64,000 nt of DNA from Flaviramulus basaltis (GTDB taxonomy: Bacteria; Bacteroidota; Bacteroidia; Flavobacteriales; Flavobacteriaceae), in assembly GCF_900114265.1 (NCBI RefSeq), contig NZ_FPKV01000002.1:310001-374000 (forward strand). The letters are read 5' to 3'. The translations under genes and the position numbers were made by a program. The stretch's first letter is position 1; every line of letters begins with the position of its first letter. Positions 1-9,672 of the stretch are shown here, piece by piece. Under the pieces are notes generated by a model. It was not told where the DNA came from and made no database searches. It saw only the letters and a program-made list of their open reading frames with translations.

Positions 1-1178
1 AGATTATAGAATGGCGACGTGATTTTCACCAAAATCCAGAGTTATCAAATAGAGAATTTAAAACTGCTGAAAAAATAGCAAAACACTTAAAATCTTTGGG
101 TATTGAAGTACAAACAGGTGTTGCTCATACTGGTGTTGTAGGACTTTTAAAAGGAAATAATCCTGGAAAGGTAATTGCTTTAAGAGCAGATATTGATGCC
201 CTTCCTGTTACCGAACGCAACGATTTACCATTTAAATCTGAAGTGAAATCAACATTTTTAAATACAGAAACTGGTGTCATGCATGCTTGCGGGCATGATA
301 CACACACTGCAATTTTAATGGGTGTAGCGGAAATTTTATCAAAAAATAAAAATAAAATTAATGGTACTGTAAAGTTTATTTTTCAACCTGCTGAAGAAGG
401 TCCTCCACCAGGAGAAAAAGGTGGTGCCGCTTTAATGATAAAAGAAGGTGTTTTAGAAAATCCCAAAGTAGATGCAATTTTCGGATTACATATTGGCTCT
501 GGAATTCCTGTAAACACTATAAAATATAAAACAGAAGGCATGATGGCTGCTGTAGAGCGTTTTGTTATTAACGTGAAGGGAAAACAAACTCATGGATCAC
601 AACCTTGGTCTGGCGTTGATCCTATTTTAATTTCAGCTAAAATAATTGATGGTTTACAAACTATTATAAGTAGAGAAGCTAAATTAACTGATGAAGCTGC
701 TGTAATCACTGTTGGGAAAATAACTAGTGGTGTTAGATTTAATATTATACCAGAAACTGCTGAAATGATTGGGACTTTAAGAACCTTAAATCCAGACATG
801 AAGAAGTTAATTATAAGACGTATGACCGAAATGACTGAGACTATAGCAAAAGCTTATGGTGGTAAAGCAACTATTGAGTTTCAAAATAACACCGCTATTA
901 CATTTAATAACGTGGCTTTAGTAGAACAAATGCTACCAACTATGAAAAAAGTTGCTGGTGAAAGTAATGTTCAAATTATGAAAGCAACCACAGGTGGTGA
1001 AGATTTTTCATTTTTTCAAGAAGTAGTTCCAGGTTTTTTCTTCTACCTAGGTGGCATGACACCAGGAAATACAGAAGCTTTCCCACACCACACACCAGAT
1101 TTCAAAATTGATGAAAGCGGTCTCCTTTTAGGCGTAAAAACATTAACTCAAATGACATTAGATTATTTAAAGAACTAG
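1..1178 (+). CDS. M20 family metallopeptidase / amidohydrolase (5' end outside window)
   Basis: The reading frame is open from the first bases of the window and has the family N-terminal motif RRDFHQNPEL before the first Met at 96, so the true start lies upstream. M20 metal-binding signatures follow in order: HACGHDTHTA, EEG, GLHIGSG, TGGEDFSFF and FPHHTPDF. The family hydrolyses amide bonds of N-acyl amino acids or small peptides using two metal ions, with a dimerisation domain in the middle (around the THGSQPW segment). The downstream glutamate synthase-like gene starts 1 nt after the stop, suggesting co-transcription. The exact substrate (hippurate-like, N-acyl amino acid, or other) cannot be told. 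Family call is secure; specificity is not. Confidence 0.93.
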   Translation, partial: IIEWRRDFHQNPELSNREFKTAEKIAKHLKSLGIEVQTGVAHTGVVGLLKGNNPGKVIALRADIDALPVTERNDLPFKSEVKSTFLNTETGVMHACGHDTHTAILMGVAEILSKNKNKINGTVKFIFQPAEEGPPPGEKGGAALMIKEGVLENPKVDAIFGLHIGSGIPVNTIKYKTEGMMAAVERFVINVKGKQTHGSQPWSGVDPILISAKIIDGLQTIISREAKLTDEAAVITVGKITSGVRFNIIPETAEMIGTLRTLNPDMKKLIIRRMTEMTETIAKAYGGKATIEFQNNTAITFNNVALVEQMLPTMKKVAGESNVQIMKATTGGEDFSFFQEVVPGFFFYLGGMTPGNTEAFPHHTPDFKIDESGLLLGVKTLTQMTLDYLKN

Positions 1179-1179
1179 A

Positions 1180-2784
1180 ATGGATACAGTACTAAATTTT
1201 TTATCTAACATCTCCTGGTGGATCTGGATTTTAATTGCTTTAGCAATAGTTGCAATACGTGACATTTTCTTCCAAAAAGCACATACTATTAGTCATAACT
1301 TCCCTATTGTAGGACACATAAGATATATGTTGGAAAGTATAGGTCCAGAAATGCGCCAATATTTTGTTGCTAACAACAGAGAAGAATTACCATTTAATAG
1401 AATTGAACGTGGATGGATTTATGCCTCTGCAAAGCATGAAAATAATTATGAAGGTTTTGGTACTGATAGAGATATTTATGCGCATCAACATATTTTTATA
1501 AATAATGCAATGATGCCTTTTGAATTACCAGAAAATCATCCCAATAAAATTGACAAAACATTTTTACCCTGTGCTAAAGTTATGGGAGAATTCAGTAAAC
1601 GTAAAAAACCATTTCGACCAGCATCTATAATTAATGTCTCTGCGATGAGTTTTGGCTCACTTTCCGCGAAAGCCATAGAATCATTAAACAAAGGCGTCAA
1701 AATTGCAGGAGCTTATCATAATACTGGTGAAGGTGGTTTATCTCCTTATCATAGCAACGGTGGTGATGTTATTTTTCATTTCGGAACAGGTTATTTTGGA
1801 GTAAGAGATAAAAATGGTGATTTTTCAATGAAAAAGTTGATAAAACTAGTTGAAGACAATCCGTTTATTCGCGCCATTGAAGTGAAATTGTCTCAAGGAG
1901 CAAAACCAGGAAAAGGTGGTGTTTTACCTGGAGCTAAAATAACTAAAGAAATAGCAGATATCCGTCACGTAGAAATAGGAAAAGATGTATTATCGCCTCC
2001 AAACCATAAAGCGTTTTCTAACGTGCCAGAAATGGTTGATTTTATTGAAAAAATTGCAGAAGCAACGGGCTTACCTGTAGGCATTAAAGCTGCTATTGGA
2101 AAGTTAGAACAATGGGAAGAATTAGCAGATATTATGGCTAAAACAGGTAAAGGACCAGATTTCATAACCGTTGATGGTGGTGAAGGTGGTACTGGTGCTG
2201 CTCCACCTAGTTTTGCAGACCACGTATCCTTACCTTGGGTTTATGGTTTTAGCGATTTATACAAACTATTTCAATCTAAAGGATTAAGCGAACGCATTGT
2301 ATTTATTGGTAGTGGAAAACTTGGTTTTCCTGCTAAAGCTGCAATGGCCTTTGCTATGGGTGCAGATTGTATTAATGTAGCTCGAGAAGCTATGATGAGT
2401 ATTGGTTGTATTCAAGCACAAGTTTGCCATACCAACCGTTGCCCTAGTGGTGTTGCAACACAAAGTAAATGGCTACAAAATGGTATAGATCCTACTTTAA
2501 AATCGGTGCGATTAGCTCAATATTTTAAAACTTTTAGAAAAGAATTTATTGAAATAACTCATGCAACTGGTTACGAACATCCTTGTCAATTCAAAATGAG
2601 CGATATTGATGTAAATGTAGACGATCATTATCTTTCAAAAGAATTGGAGAGCACTTATGGTTATAAAAAAACATATTTACCATTTAATGGCATGCAGGCT
2701 TTAAAAGACTGTAAGTATTTAGGAGGACAAGGCGTTAAATTAAAATCTCAATCTAGTGATGAAACAAACACTCTAACAAATTAA
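1180..2784 (+). CDS. FMN-binding glutamate synthase family protein, membrane-anchored
   Basis: 534 aa. One hydrophobic N-terminal segment (about residues 8-25) is followed by a glutamate synthase-type FMN/Fe-S TIM barrel. Recognisable motifs are VSAMSFGSLS, GEGGLSPYH, KLSQGAKPGKGG, VDGGEGGTGAAP and a cysteine cluster GC-x6-C-x4-CPSG near residue 409-423, matching the 3Fe-4S ligands of GltB. The glutaminase domain of true GltB is absent, so this is the stand-alone synthase-domain family, whose physiological role is not settled; it may oxidise or reduce an amino acid or related compound at the membrane. It begins 1 nt after the M20 gene, so both are probably one transcript. Confidence 0.9.
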   Translation: MDTVLNFLSNISWWIWILIALAIVAIRDIFFQKAHTISHNFPIVGHIRYMLESIGPEMRQYFVANNREELPFNRIERGWIYASAKHENNYEGFGTDRDIYAHQHIFINNAMMPFELPENHPNKIDKTFLPCAKVMGEFSKRKKPFRPASIINVSAMSFGSLSAKAIESLNKGVKIAGAYHNTGEGGLSPYHSNGGDVIFHFGTGYFGVRDKNGDFSMKKLIKLVEDNPFIRAIEVKLSQGAKPGKGGVLPGAKITKEIADIRHVEIGKDVLSPPNHKAFSNVPEMVDFIEKIAEATGLPVGIKAAIGKLEQWEELADIMAKTGKGPDFITVDGGEGGTGAAPPSFADHVSLPWVYGFSDLYKLFQSKGLSERIVFIGSGKLGFPAKAAMAFAMGADCINVAREAMMSIGCIQAQVCHTNRCPSGVATQSKWLQNGIDPTLKSVRLAQYFKTFRKEFIEITHATGYEHPCQFKMSDIDVNVDDHYLSKELESTYGYKKTYLPFNGMQALKDCKYLGGQGVKLKSQSSDETNTLTN

Positions 2785-2957
2785 TATTTTTAAATTTATA
2801 TTTAAAAAGTAATTTATCTAAAGACGTCAAAAAACATAAACACTTTAATTTTAATTGTTTACATAAAATAAAGATTAATTATATAGTATTTAATGATGAA
2901 ATTTATTCAATAAAACACCCATTAAATCTGTAATTTGTAGAATTGACTTAAACCACT

Positions 2958-2965
2958 TAGTTTTG
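2958..2965 (+). promoter_or_regulatory. Bacteroidota-type promoter -7 box (TAGTTTTG)
   Basis: TAGTTTTG matches the Bacteroidota -7 consensus TAnnTTTG exactly. A TTTG at 2934-2937 lies 20 nt upstream, a suitable spacing for the -33 element. The box is 20 nt before the ATG at 2986. Confidence 0.6.
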
Positions 2966-2985
2966 TAAACTGAAATTTAAAACAT

Positions 2986-3507
2986 ATGGATCTGAACAGA
3001 ATTATAGACCTTTTTTTATTCGCTATACCTTCATTAATAACAGGCGTTATAGCCTATTATTTTTTTAGAGAACATACTAGGAATGAAGATGGACGAAGAC
3101 GCTTTTTACTTAAAAAAGATATGCAAGTAAATTCCATGCCTTTGCGTCTTCAAGCTTATGAGCGTATGGCTCTTTTTCTTGAACGTATTTCGCCTTCAAA
3201 ATTATTAATAAGAATTCATCCAACAGATTCAAATAAAGAAAGTTACGAGTCTTTACTCATACAAAGTATAGAACAGGAATTCGAACATAATTTATCGCAA
3301 CAAATTTATATTAGCGATAAATGTTGGAGTATAGTAGCTACTGCAAAAAACGCCACTATTCAACTTATTAGAAAAGCGAGTATGCTAGAAAAAACTGATA
3401 CAGCAAACAAACTTCGTGAAGTTGTTTTAACCGAAATGATGGAACGCAGATCGCCTAGTGATGCTGCTCTTTCTTTTATAAAAGATGAAGTTTCAGATTT
3501 ATGGTAA
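2986..3507 (+). CDS. Membrane-anchored hypothetical protein (DUF7935-like)
   Basis: 173 aa. A single N-terminal transmembrane helix (about residues 8-26, ending in IAYYFF) is followed by a charged, mostly helical soluble domain with the stretch MQVNSMPLRLQAYERMALFLER. This layout matches a small uncharacterised family common in Bacteroidota; I know no established function. It has its own promoter-like box at 2958. Its stop is one nt from the stop of the convergent patatin gene, so the two transcripts must overlap at their 3' ends. Confidence 0.75.
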   Translation: MDLNRIIDLFLFAIPSLITGVIAYYFFREHTRNEDGRRRFLLKKDMQVNSMPLRLQAYERMALFLERISPSKLLIRIHPTDSNKESYESLLIQSIEQEFEHNLSQQIYISDKCWSIVATAKNATIQLIRKASMLEKTDTANKLREVVLTEMMERRSPSDAALSFIKDEVSDLW

Positions 3508-3508
3508 A

Positions 3509-4420
3509 CTAACCTACACGTAACTCGTTAGAACTAGCTTCTTCACATTTCTTTTTAGCATAATAATAGCCTTGTTGCCACCACTCTGTCATTAATTTTT
3601 TATTAAATATTAATGAGTTCTCTGTTAGTTTTGATGGTGTATAAAATAAATTTAGCTTAACATCTCTGTTTTTCGCTGCCAACTTACCAATAATAATATC
3701 ACTGCGTTCTACTTGATCTAATAAATGTCCAAATAAGTTAATCATTAATGAAAATGGATTTTTTCCAAGTACTTTATTATAAGCCATGTTTTCAGACTCT
3801 AAAATAACCGCATCAACTTCTGTAGCACCTCTTAAAATAGCTTCTCGAATAGGAACAACACAACCTAAACCACCATCACCGTATTCAAAACCATTCTTCT
3901 TTACCAAAGACATAAAAGGAATATAATTACATGAAATCCAAATCCAATCGCAAAATTCATCATAACTAAAATCTTTTATAGACTTATACTCCACCCCATT
4001 TTTAGACAAATTCGCAACAGTTACCACAACATCATCTTTGGTTGCTCTAATTAAATTATACTCTTCATAAGTAAAATGCTTTCTTATGTGTCTTCTTAGT
4101 GATTTACTCTCACCAAAAGTTCGCTTCATTTTAATAAATTGCCAAAGTGTATTTATGAAATCTATAGATACATACTCTCTATCATCCTTTTTGCGCATAA
4201 CAAATGGGTTAATACTAAATATGTCGTTTTGGTTTACGTTAGTGAATACTTGATGAATTTTATCAATTTGACCTGCTGCCAAATGTGGCACTAATAAACT
4301 GCCTGTAGATGTTCCTAAAAACATATCATAATTCCGGCCTTCTTCTTTAATTAAGTATTCCGCAACACCTCCTGCATATGCACCTTTGCTACCACCACCT
4401 GAAATCACTAATGCTTTCAT
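3509..4420 (-). CDS. Patatin-like phospholipase family protein (second of a tandem pair)
   Basis: 303 aa. All patatin catalytic elements are present: the oxyanion loop GGGSKGAYAGG at residues 8-18, the nucleophile elbow GTSTGS near residue 37-42, and the DGG of the Ser-Asp dyad (YGDGGLG near 180). Patatins are Ser-Asp acyl hydrolases that release fatty acids from phospholipids or other lipids. No signal peptide or membrane anchor is visible, so a cytoplasmic location is likely. It is clearly a paralogue of the adjacent gene at 4506-5408 (shared blocks such as FCDWIWISCNY and ATEVDA). An 85-nt gap separates the two genes, on the same strand. Confidence 0.93.
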   Translation of the reverse strand: MKALVISGGGSKGAYAGGVAEYLIKEEGRNYDMFLGTSTGSLLVPHLAAGQIDKIHQVFTNVNQNDIFSINPFVMRKKDDREYVSIDFINTLWQFIKMKRTFGESKSLRRHIRKHFTYEEYNLIRATKDDVVVTVANLSKNGVEYKSIKDFSYDEFCDWIWISCNYIPFMSLVKKNGFEYGDGGLGCVVPIREAILRGATEVDAVILESENMAYNKVLGKNPFSLMINLFGHLLDQVERSDIIIGKLAAKNRDVKLNLFYTPSKLTENSLIFNKKLMTEWWQQGYYYAKKKCEEASSNELRVG

Positions 4421-4505
4421 CTATTTGAAATTTCTTTTTTTATAAATTAGTTGCAATATCATATAAATCATTCATAGTTTCCTGCTTTATTTATAAAATT
4501 CATAA

Positions 4506-5408
4506 TTAATTTTCTAATTGACTAACTTCCTGATTTTTTAATTTAGCAAAATTATATCCACCTTTCCACCATTTTGTCATCTTTTCTTTATCAAAAATTA
4601 AAGAATTAGTAGTTAAAACGGTTGGTGCATAATAAAAATTAATAATGGCATTATTATGTGAAGCCACAAATTTTCCTATTTTAATATTTTGAGATTCAAT
4701 GCGATCCAGCATAAACCCAAACATATTAGTTAGTAAAGAAAAAGGATTCTTAGAAGGCATTCTATTTAATTGATTAATTTCAGTTTGCAAAATAATAGCA
4801 TCAACCTCTGTTGCACCTCGCTGGATCGCTTCTTCAATTGGTACCATATTCCCCATTCCACCATCTGCATATTCGCAGCCATTTCTTTTGGCTAAAGTCA
4901 TAAACGGTGTGTAGTTACAAGATATCCAAATCCAGTCGCAAAATTCCTGATATGTATATTCATTTAAAGATTTATACTCAACTTGATTTAGTGATAAATT
5001 AGAAACTGTAACCGCAACATCTATTGGTGATTTTTTTAATTCCAAAAACTCTTCTTCAGATAATGTTTCTTTAATTAAGCGCTTTAAATTATAACTTTCT
5101 CCAAATGTCTTACTACCTCGAAAGATATTTAAGAGCACATTAAAGTGGTTTATAGCTATATTTTGTGTACCATGTTTTTTGGTTATAACAAACGGACAAA
5201 CATTAAAAATACTATCGTTATTCACACTGGTGTAAACCGCTTTTATTTTTTCAATTTTATTTAAAGCTAAATGAGAAACTAAAAGACTTCCCGTAGAAGT
5301 GCCTATATATATTTGATATTCTCGCTTTAAATCTTCAATAAGATGTTGAGCAACACCGCCTGCAAATGCCCCTTTACTTCCTCCTCCTGAAATTACCAAT
5401 GCTCTCAT
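4506..5408 (-). CDS. Patatin-like phospholipase family protein (first of a tandem pair)
   Basis: 300 aa. Carries GGGSKGAFAGG, GTSTGS and the DGG catalytic Asp motif (YADGGMG), so the Ser-Asp dyad looks intact. It ends in a WWxxGYxxAK tail shared with the neighbouring paralogue at 3509-4420, indicating a recent tandem duplication with clear divergence since. Its ATG overlaps the stop of the upstream M1 peptidase by 4 nt (ATGA), which points to translational coupling. The lipid substrate is unknown. Confidence 0.93.
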   Translation of the reverse strand: MRALVISGGGSKGAFAGGVAQHLIEDLKREYQIYIGTSTGSLLVSHLALNKIEKIKAVYTSVNNDSIFNVCPFVITKKHGTQNIAINHFNVLLNIFRGSKTFGESYNLKRLIKETLSEEEFLELKKSPIDVAVTVSNLSLNQVEYKSLNEYTYQEFCDWIWISCNYTPFMTLAKRNGCEYADGGMGNMVPIEEAIQRGATEVDAIILQTEINQLNRMPSKNPFSLLTNMFGFMLDRIESQNIKIGKFVASHNNAIINFYYAPTVLTTNSLIFDKEKMTKWWKGGYNFAKLKNQEVSQLEN

Positions 5409-7372
5409 TGTATTACTTTTAATAAATCTTTAGCAAATTTAGAAAATCGCCAGTTGTGGTGCTTTGTTGCTTTTTGTAAATTCTCTTTACAAACATCATT
5501 ACAAGCTTGTATTTGATTTAAATATTGAAAAGCGTTCTGACGGATTTCAAAACCATATTTAGGACTTGTATAACTTGTTAGTTCATCAAAATATTTCTGT
5601 TTATTAATTGGTTCGAAATCTTCAGTAATTAAAGCTAGAGTTAGCCAAAGTGTACGCACATTTTTATCATTAAACCCTTGAGCATCTTTTGTTTTATTCA
5701 GATATTTATTTCGCTCTTGCGGAAAGTTTTTCCATAAATTGAATAATGCAACTTCAATGGTTATGTATGATTTATCATTTAAAAGCGATTCATAATCTTC
5801 TTTTAATTCTGAAGGAATATTTGATAACGATTTAGCAATTACCTGACGGACTTTAACATCATCAGTAAAAAATGTAGATTTAGAAATATTAGCCCCTAAA
5901 CTTTCAACAATTTTTTCTTTACAAAATGAATCACTTTGGTTTAATAAAAATAATCTACACGCTTCAGGAGTTTTTTTACAATCATAATTAAGATATTGCA
6001 TAATGGAAGCTGAATTTGATTTTAAATTTTTTTCCATCTCATTATATAATAGTTCTTTTGATTTTAACCAATCATTTACAAACTGGCTCAAATCCTCTCC
6101 ACTAGCATTTTCAACTTCACTTATGAAATCATTAGTCTCTACATTTTTAAACTGATGTTTTTCTAAATAGTTTTTAACTGCGTTTTTAAAAGCCTTATCA
6201 CCAACTTTTTCTCTTAATATGTGTAAAACCCAAGCACCTTTTTTATAAAACGTCGTACTACTTGATTTTGCATTTAATAAAGAGGTGCTTCCTCCTGCTT
6301 TATCTTGTTCTAAAAGTTCTTGTGCGTATTCATACAAACGCCAATAGTAAAAATCATCACCAAATACGTTTCTTTCTGCTAATAAGGCATAATAAGTAGC
6401 AAAACCTTCTTGGAGCCAATGGTGTGTTCCTGAAGTTTCAGTAACCAAATCTCCAAACCATTGGTGTGCTAATTCATGTGCATTTACGTTTACATAGTTT
6501 TTATCTATAAATGCTATAGAATCGATTACATAACTATCTGCAAAAATAGTGGTGCTTGTATTTTCCATACCTGCATACAAAAAGTCTTTCACTGGTACTT
6601 GTTTGTAATTTTGCCACGGATACGGAACTCCTATTTCTTCTTCAAGAAAATCAAACATTTGTTTGGTATAACGGTATGTAGGTTCAAATTTCAATGAATC
6701 TTTTGGGTAATAATACATTTCTAATGGAATGCCACTTTTTGAGTATTCCACTTTTTTATCATATTTACCAATAACCAAAGCCACCAAATAGCTAGACATA
6801 GGTTTTTGCATATCAAATTCCCATAAATTATAAGTAGGATTCTCTGTTTTTGATACCATTTTACCATTAGAAATAACCTGATATTCTTTTGGAGCAACAT
6901 AGGTTAAATCGAATTCTATTTTATCATTCATATCATCAATTGATGGTAACCAATTGCTTGTGTATTTTCCTTGGCCTTGCGTCCAGATTTGTTTATTTCC
7001 ATCAGCATTATCCCAATCAATAAAATACATGGCTTTTTTAGGCGATGCAAAGAAGAGAAAATTCAGTTTATAACTTTTTGATGCTTCAAAATCATCGTAT
7101 ATAATAAGTTTTTTACCATCATTCCTGTATTTTATGCACTTTTCATCCAATGCAACATTTTGAAATTGCATGTTTACAGCATCTAAAAAAATAGAATCTG
7201 TTTTTTTTAAAATATCAAATTTAATTTCATAAGAATTAAAAATCGTGCTATCTACTGCTATCTGATTAAAAACAATTACGCTATTAACTTTTTTAAAATC
7301 AACGTTTTCTGTTTGTTGTGAAAACCCTAAAAAAGTAATTAACAAAAAGAAAAGAGATACTAAATGCTTCAT
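5405..7372 (-). CDS. M1 family zinc aminopeptidase, exported
   Basis: About 655 aa. The start at 7372 is preferred over a longer frame to 7462 because it gives a typical signal peptide (MKHLVSLFFLLITFLGFSQQ), while the longer form would overlap recG. The M1 hallmarks are the substrate-binding AGMEN (GAMEN-type) and HELAHQWFGD followed 18 residues after its second His by the third zinc ligand in LQEGFATYY. The rest is a beta-sandwich N-terminal domain and a helical C-terminal region. M1 enzymes remove N-terminal residues from peptides; export suggests peptide scavenging in the periplasm. It is the promoter-proximal gene of a minus-strand unit with the two patatins. Confidence 0.93.
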   Translation of the reverse strand: MKHLVSLFFLLITFLGFSQQTENVDFKKVNSVIVFNQIAVDSTIFNSYEIKFDILKKTDSIFLDAVNMQFQNVALDEKCIKYRNDGKKLIIYDDFEASKSYKLNFLFFASPKKAMYFIDWDNADGNKQIWTQGQGKYTSNWLPSIDDMNDKIEFDLTYVAPKEYQVISNGKMVSKTENPTYNLWEFDMQKPMSSYLVALVIGKYDKKVEYSKSGIPLEMYYYPKDSLKFEPTYRYTKQMFDFLEEEIGVPYPWQNYKQVPVKDFLYAGMENTSTTIFADSYVIDSIAFIDKNYVNVNAHELAHQWFGDLVTETSGTHHWLQEGFATYYALLAERNVFGDDFYYWRLYEYAQELLEQDKAGGSTSLLNAKSSSTTFYKKGAWVLHILREKVGDKAFKNAVKNYLEKHQFKNVETNDFISEVENASGEDLSQFVNDWLKSKELLYNEMEKNLKSNSASIMQYLNYDCKKTPEACRLFLLNQSDSFCKEKIVESLGANISKSTFFTDDVKVRQVIAKSLSNIPSELKEDYESLLNDKSYITIEVALFNLWKNFPQERNKYLNKTKDAQGFNDKNVRTLWLTLALITEDFEPINKQKYFDELTSYTSPKYGFEIRQNAFQYLNQIQACNDVCKENLQKATKHHNWRFSKFAKDLLKVIQ

Positions 7373-7444
7373 ATTAAAATAATAACAAGGATTAGACCAA
7401 AATAGCACTTTTAATCTTAATCGAAATAACTTAAATTCGCTTTT

Positions 7445-9547
7445 ATGTCTGTTAACCTTCAAACTCCCATAGATTATTTAAAAGGCGTTGGTCCAAACCG
7501 CGCCGATTTGCTACGTAAGGAGTTAGGTATTCACACCTATCAAGATTTAATTAACTTATTTCCAAATAGATATATAGATAGAACACAATACTATAAAATA
7601 AGCAAATTACAACGCAACAATGCAGATGTGCAGGTTATTGGTAAAATAATTGAATTTAAAGAAGTTGCACAAAAACGAGGAAAACGCTTGGTTGCAACGT
7701 TTCAAGATGAAACAGGAACGATGGAATTGGTTTGGTTTCGTGGACAAAAATGGATTAGAGAGAATTTAAAACTCAACAAATCTTATGTTGCATTCGGAAA
7801 AACCAATTGGTTTAGTGGTAAATATAGCATGCCACATCCAGAATTAGAATTACAAGAAGAACATGAAAAAAATTTACGTTCTGCAATGCAACCAGTTTAT
7901 CCTTCTACCGAAAAATTGTCAAATAGTGGTATTTCAAATAAAGTGATTATTAAAATCATGCAACAATTATTTATTGAAACTAATGGTAATTATGTAGAAA
8001 CTTTATCAGATAATTTACGCTCAGAATTAAAATTAATAAACAAAAGTTCTGCGCTATTTAATATCCATTTTCCAAAGAGTCAAGAGCTACTTTCAAGAGC
8101 ACAATTTCGATTAAAATTTGAAGAATTATTTTATATCCAATTACAATTAATTATTAAAAATTTAGTACATAAATCGAAAATTAAAGGCTTTCCTTTTGAA
8201 AAAGTAGGCAACTATTTTAACACCTTTTTTAAAGAGCAATTACCGTTTGAATTAACTAATGCACAGAAGCGCGTTTTAAAAGAAATTCGTGCAGATTTGG
8301 GTAGCAATGCGCAAATGAATCGTCTTTTACAAGGCGATGTAGGTTCTGGAAAGACTATAGTTGCATTAATGTCAATGTTAATAGCACTTGACAATGATTT
8401 TCAAGCATGCTTAATGGCTCCGACTGAAATTTTGTCAGTACAGCACTATAATGGTTTACTTGAAATGTGTAATAATTTGAATATCAGTATTTCAATACTA
8501 ACAGGTTCAAGTAAAACTTCAGAAAGAAAAAAAATTCATAATTCTTTAGAAAATGGCGAATTACAGATATTAATTGGTACGCATGCACTACTTGAAGATA
8601 AGGTGAAATTTAAGAATTTAGGACTCGCTGTTATAGACGAGCAACACCGTTTTGGAGTGGCACAACGTAGTAAATTATGGCATAAAAACACCTCGCCTCC
8701 ACACGTTTTAGTCATGACGGCAACACCAATTCCAAGAACTTTAGCAATGTCTGTTTATGGCGATTTAGACATCTCTATAATTGACGAATTACCTCCTGGA
8801 AGAAAGTCTATAAAAACAGTTCATCGCTATGATAAAAACAGATTAAATGTATTCCGATTTATTCGTGATGAAATAGCAAAAGGCCGACAAATTTATATTG
8901 TATATCCGTTAATTCAAGAAAGTGAATCTATGGATTATAAAGATTTAATGGATGGCTACGAAAGTATATCTAGAGATTTTTCAATGCCGGAATATCAAAT
9001 ATCCATTGTACATGGAAAAATGAAACCAGCCGATAAAGAATTCGAAATGCAACGTTTTGTTAAAGGCGAAACACAAATTATGGTAGCAACTACTGTTATA
9101 GAGGTTGGAGTAAACGTACCCAATGCATCAGTTATGATTATTGAAAGTGCAGAACGCTTTGGCCTGTCTCAATTACATCAATTACGTGGTCGTGTAGGTC
9201 GTGGAGCAGAACAGAGCTATTGTATTTTAATGACAAGTCACAAACTTAGCAGCGATAGCAAAACCCGCTTAGAAACCATGGTTCGCACTAACGATGGCTT
9301 TGAAATTGCCGAAGTAGATTTACGCTTACGCGGTCCTGGAGATATTATGGGTACACAACAAAGTGGTGTTTTAAACTTAAAAATAGCCGATATTATTAGA
9401 GATAATGATATTTTACAATTGGCTCGATTTCATGCAAAAAACATTCTAAAAATCGACAAAACTCTTTCTAATTCAGAAAATCAAGTGATTTTAAATACAT
9501 ATAAACAGTTAACTAAATACAAAAATATTTGGAATTATATTAGTTAA
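7445..9547 (+). CDS. recG: ATP-dependent DNA helicase RecG
   Basis: 700 aa, the usual RecG length. The N-terminal wedge/OB domain (IDYLKGVGPNRADLL, FQDETGTMELVWFRG) is followed by an SF2 helicase core with Walker A GDVGSGKT near residue 297-304, the RecG-type Walker B DEQHRFG near 398, MTATPIPRTLAM, and the C-terminal motif VI region HQLRGRVGRG plus LRLRGPGDIMGTQQSG. RecG unwinds branched DNA, remodelling stalled forks and Holliday junctions. It is transcribed divergently from the M1 peptidase, whose start at 7372 lies only 72 nt upstream, so their promoters share this short spacer. Confidence 0.98.
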   Translation: MSVNLQTPIDYLKGVGPNRADLLRKELGIHTYQDLINLFPNRYIDRTQYYKISKLQRNNADVQVIGKIIEFKEVAQKRGKRLVATFQDETGTMELVWFRGQKWIRENLKLNKSYVAFGKTNWFSGKYSMPHPELELQEEHEKNLRSAMQPVYPSTEKLSNSGISNKVIIKIMQQLFIETNGNYVETLSDNLRSELKLINKSSALFNIHFPKSQELLSRAQFRLKFEELFYIQLQLIIKNLVHKSKIKGFPFEKVGNYFNTFFKEQLPFELTNAQKRVLKEIRADLGSNAQMNRLLQGDVGSGKTIVALMSMLIALDNDFQACLMAPTEILSVQHYNGLLEMCNNLNISISILTGSSKTSERKKIHNSLENGELQILIGTHALLEDKVKFKNLGLAVIDEQHRFGVAQRSKLWHKNTSPPHVLVMTATPIPRTLAMSVYGDLDISIIDELPPGRKSIKTVHRYDKNRLNVFRFIRDEIAKGRQIYIVYPLIQESESMDYKDLMDGYESISRDFSMPEYQISIVHGKMKPADKEFEMQRFVKGETQIMVATTVIEVGVNVPNASVMIIESAERFGLSQLHQLRGRVGRGAEQSYCILMTSHKLSSDSKTRLETMVRTNDGFEIAEVDLRLRGPGDIMGTQQSGVLNLKIADIIRDNDILQLARFHAKNILKIDKTLSNSENQVILNTYKQLTKYKNIWNYIS

Positions 9548-9603
9548 AAATGTTAAATTTAGCCATTTCATCGATTTTTATTACATTTTAACGGTTTTTT
9601 TTG

Positions 9604-9611
9604 TATTTTTG
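9604..9611 (+). promoter_or_regulatory. Promoter -7 box (TATTTTTG)
   Basis: TATTTTTG fits the Bacteroidota -7 consensus TAnnTTTG and sits 62 nt before the chosen start at 9673. It argues against the longer reading that would start at 9601. No convincing -33 TTG was found. Confidence 0.45.
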
Positions 9612-9672
9612 GGCGATTAAAAAGTCTGAATTTGCTTTTTTACTCGTATTGAAATTAAAAACTTGCCTACTT

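Noticed and set aside
7373-7462. N-terminal extension of the M1 peptidase by 30 residues
   Set aside because: The extra residues lie before a normal signal peptide and overlap the recG start.
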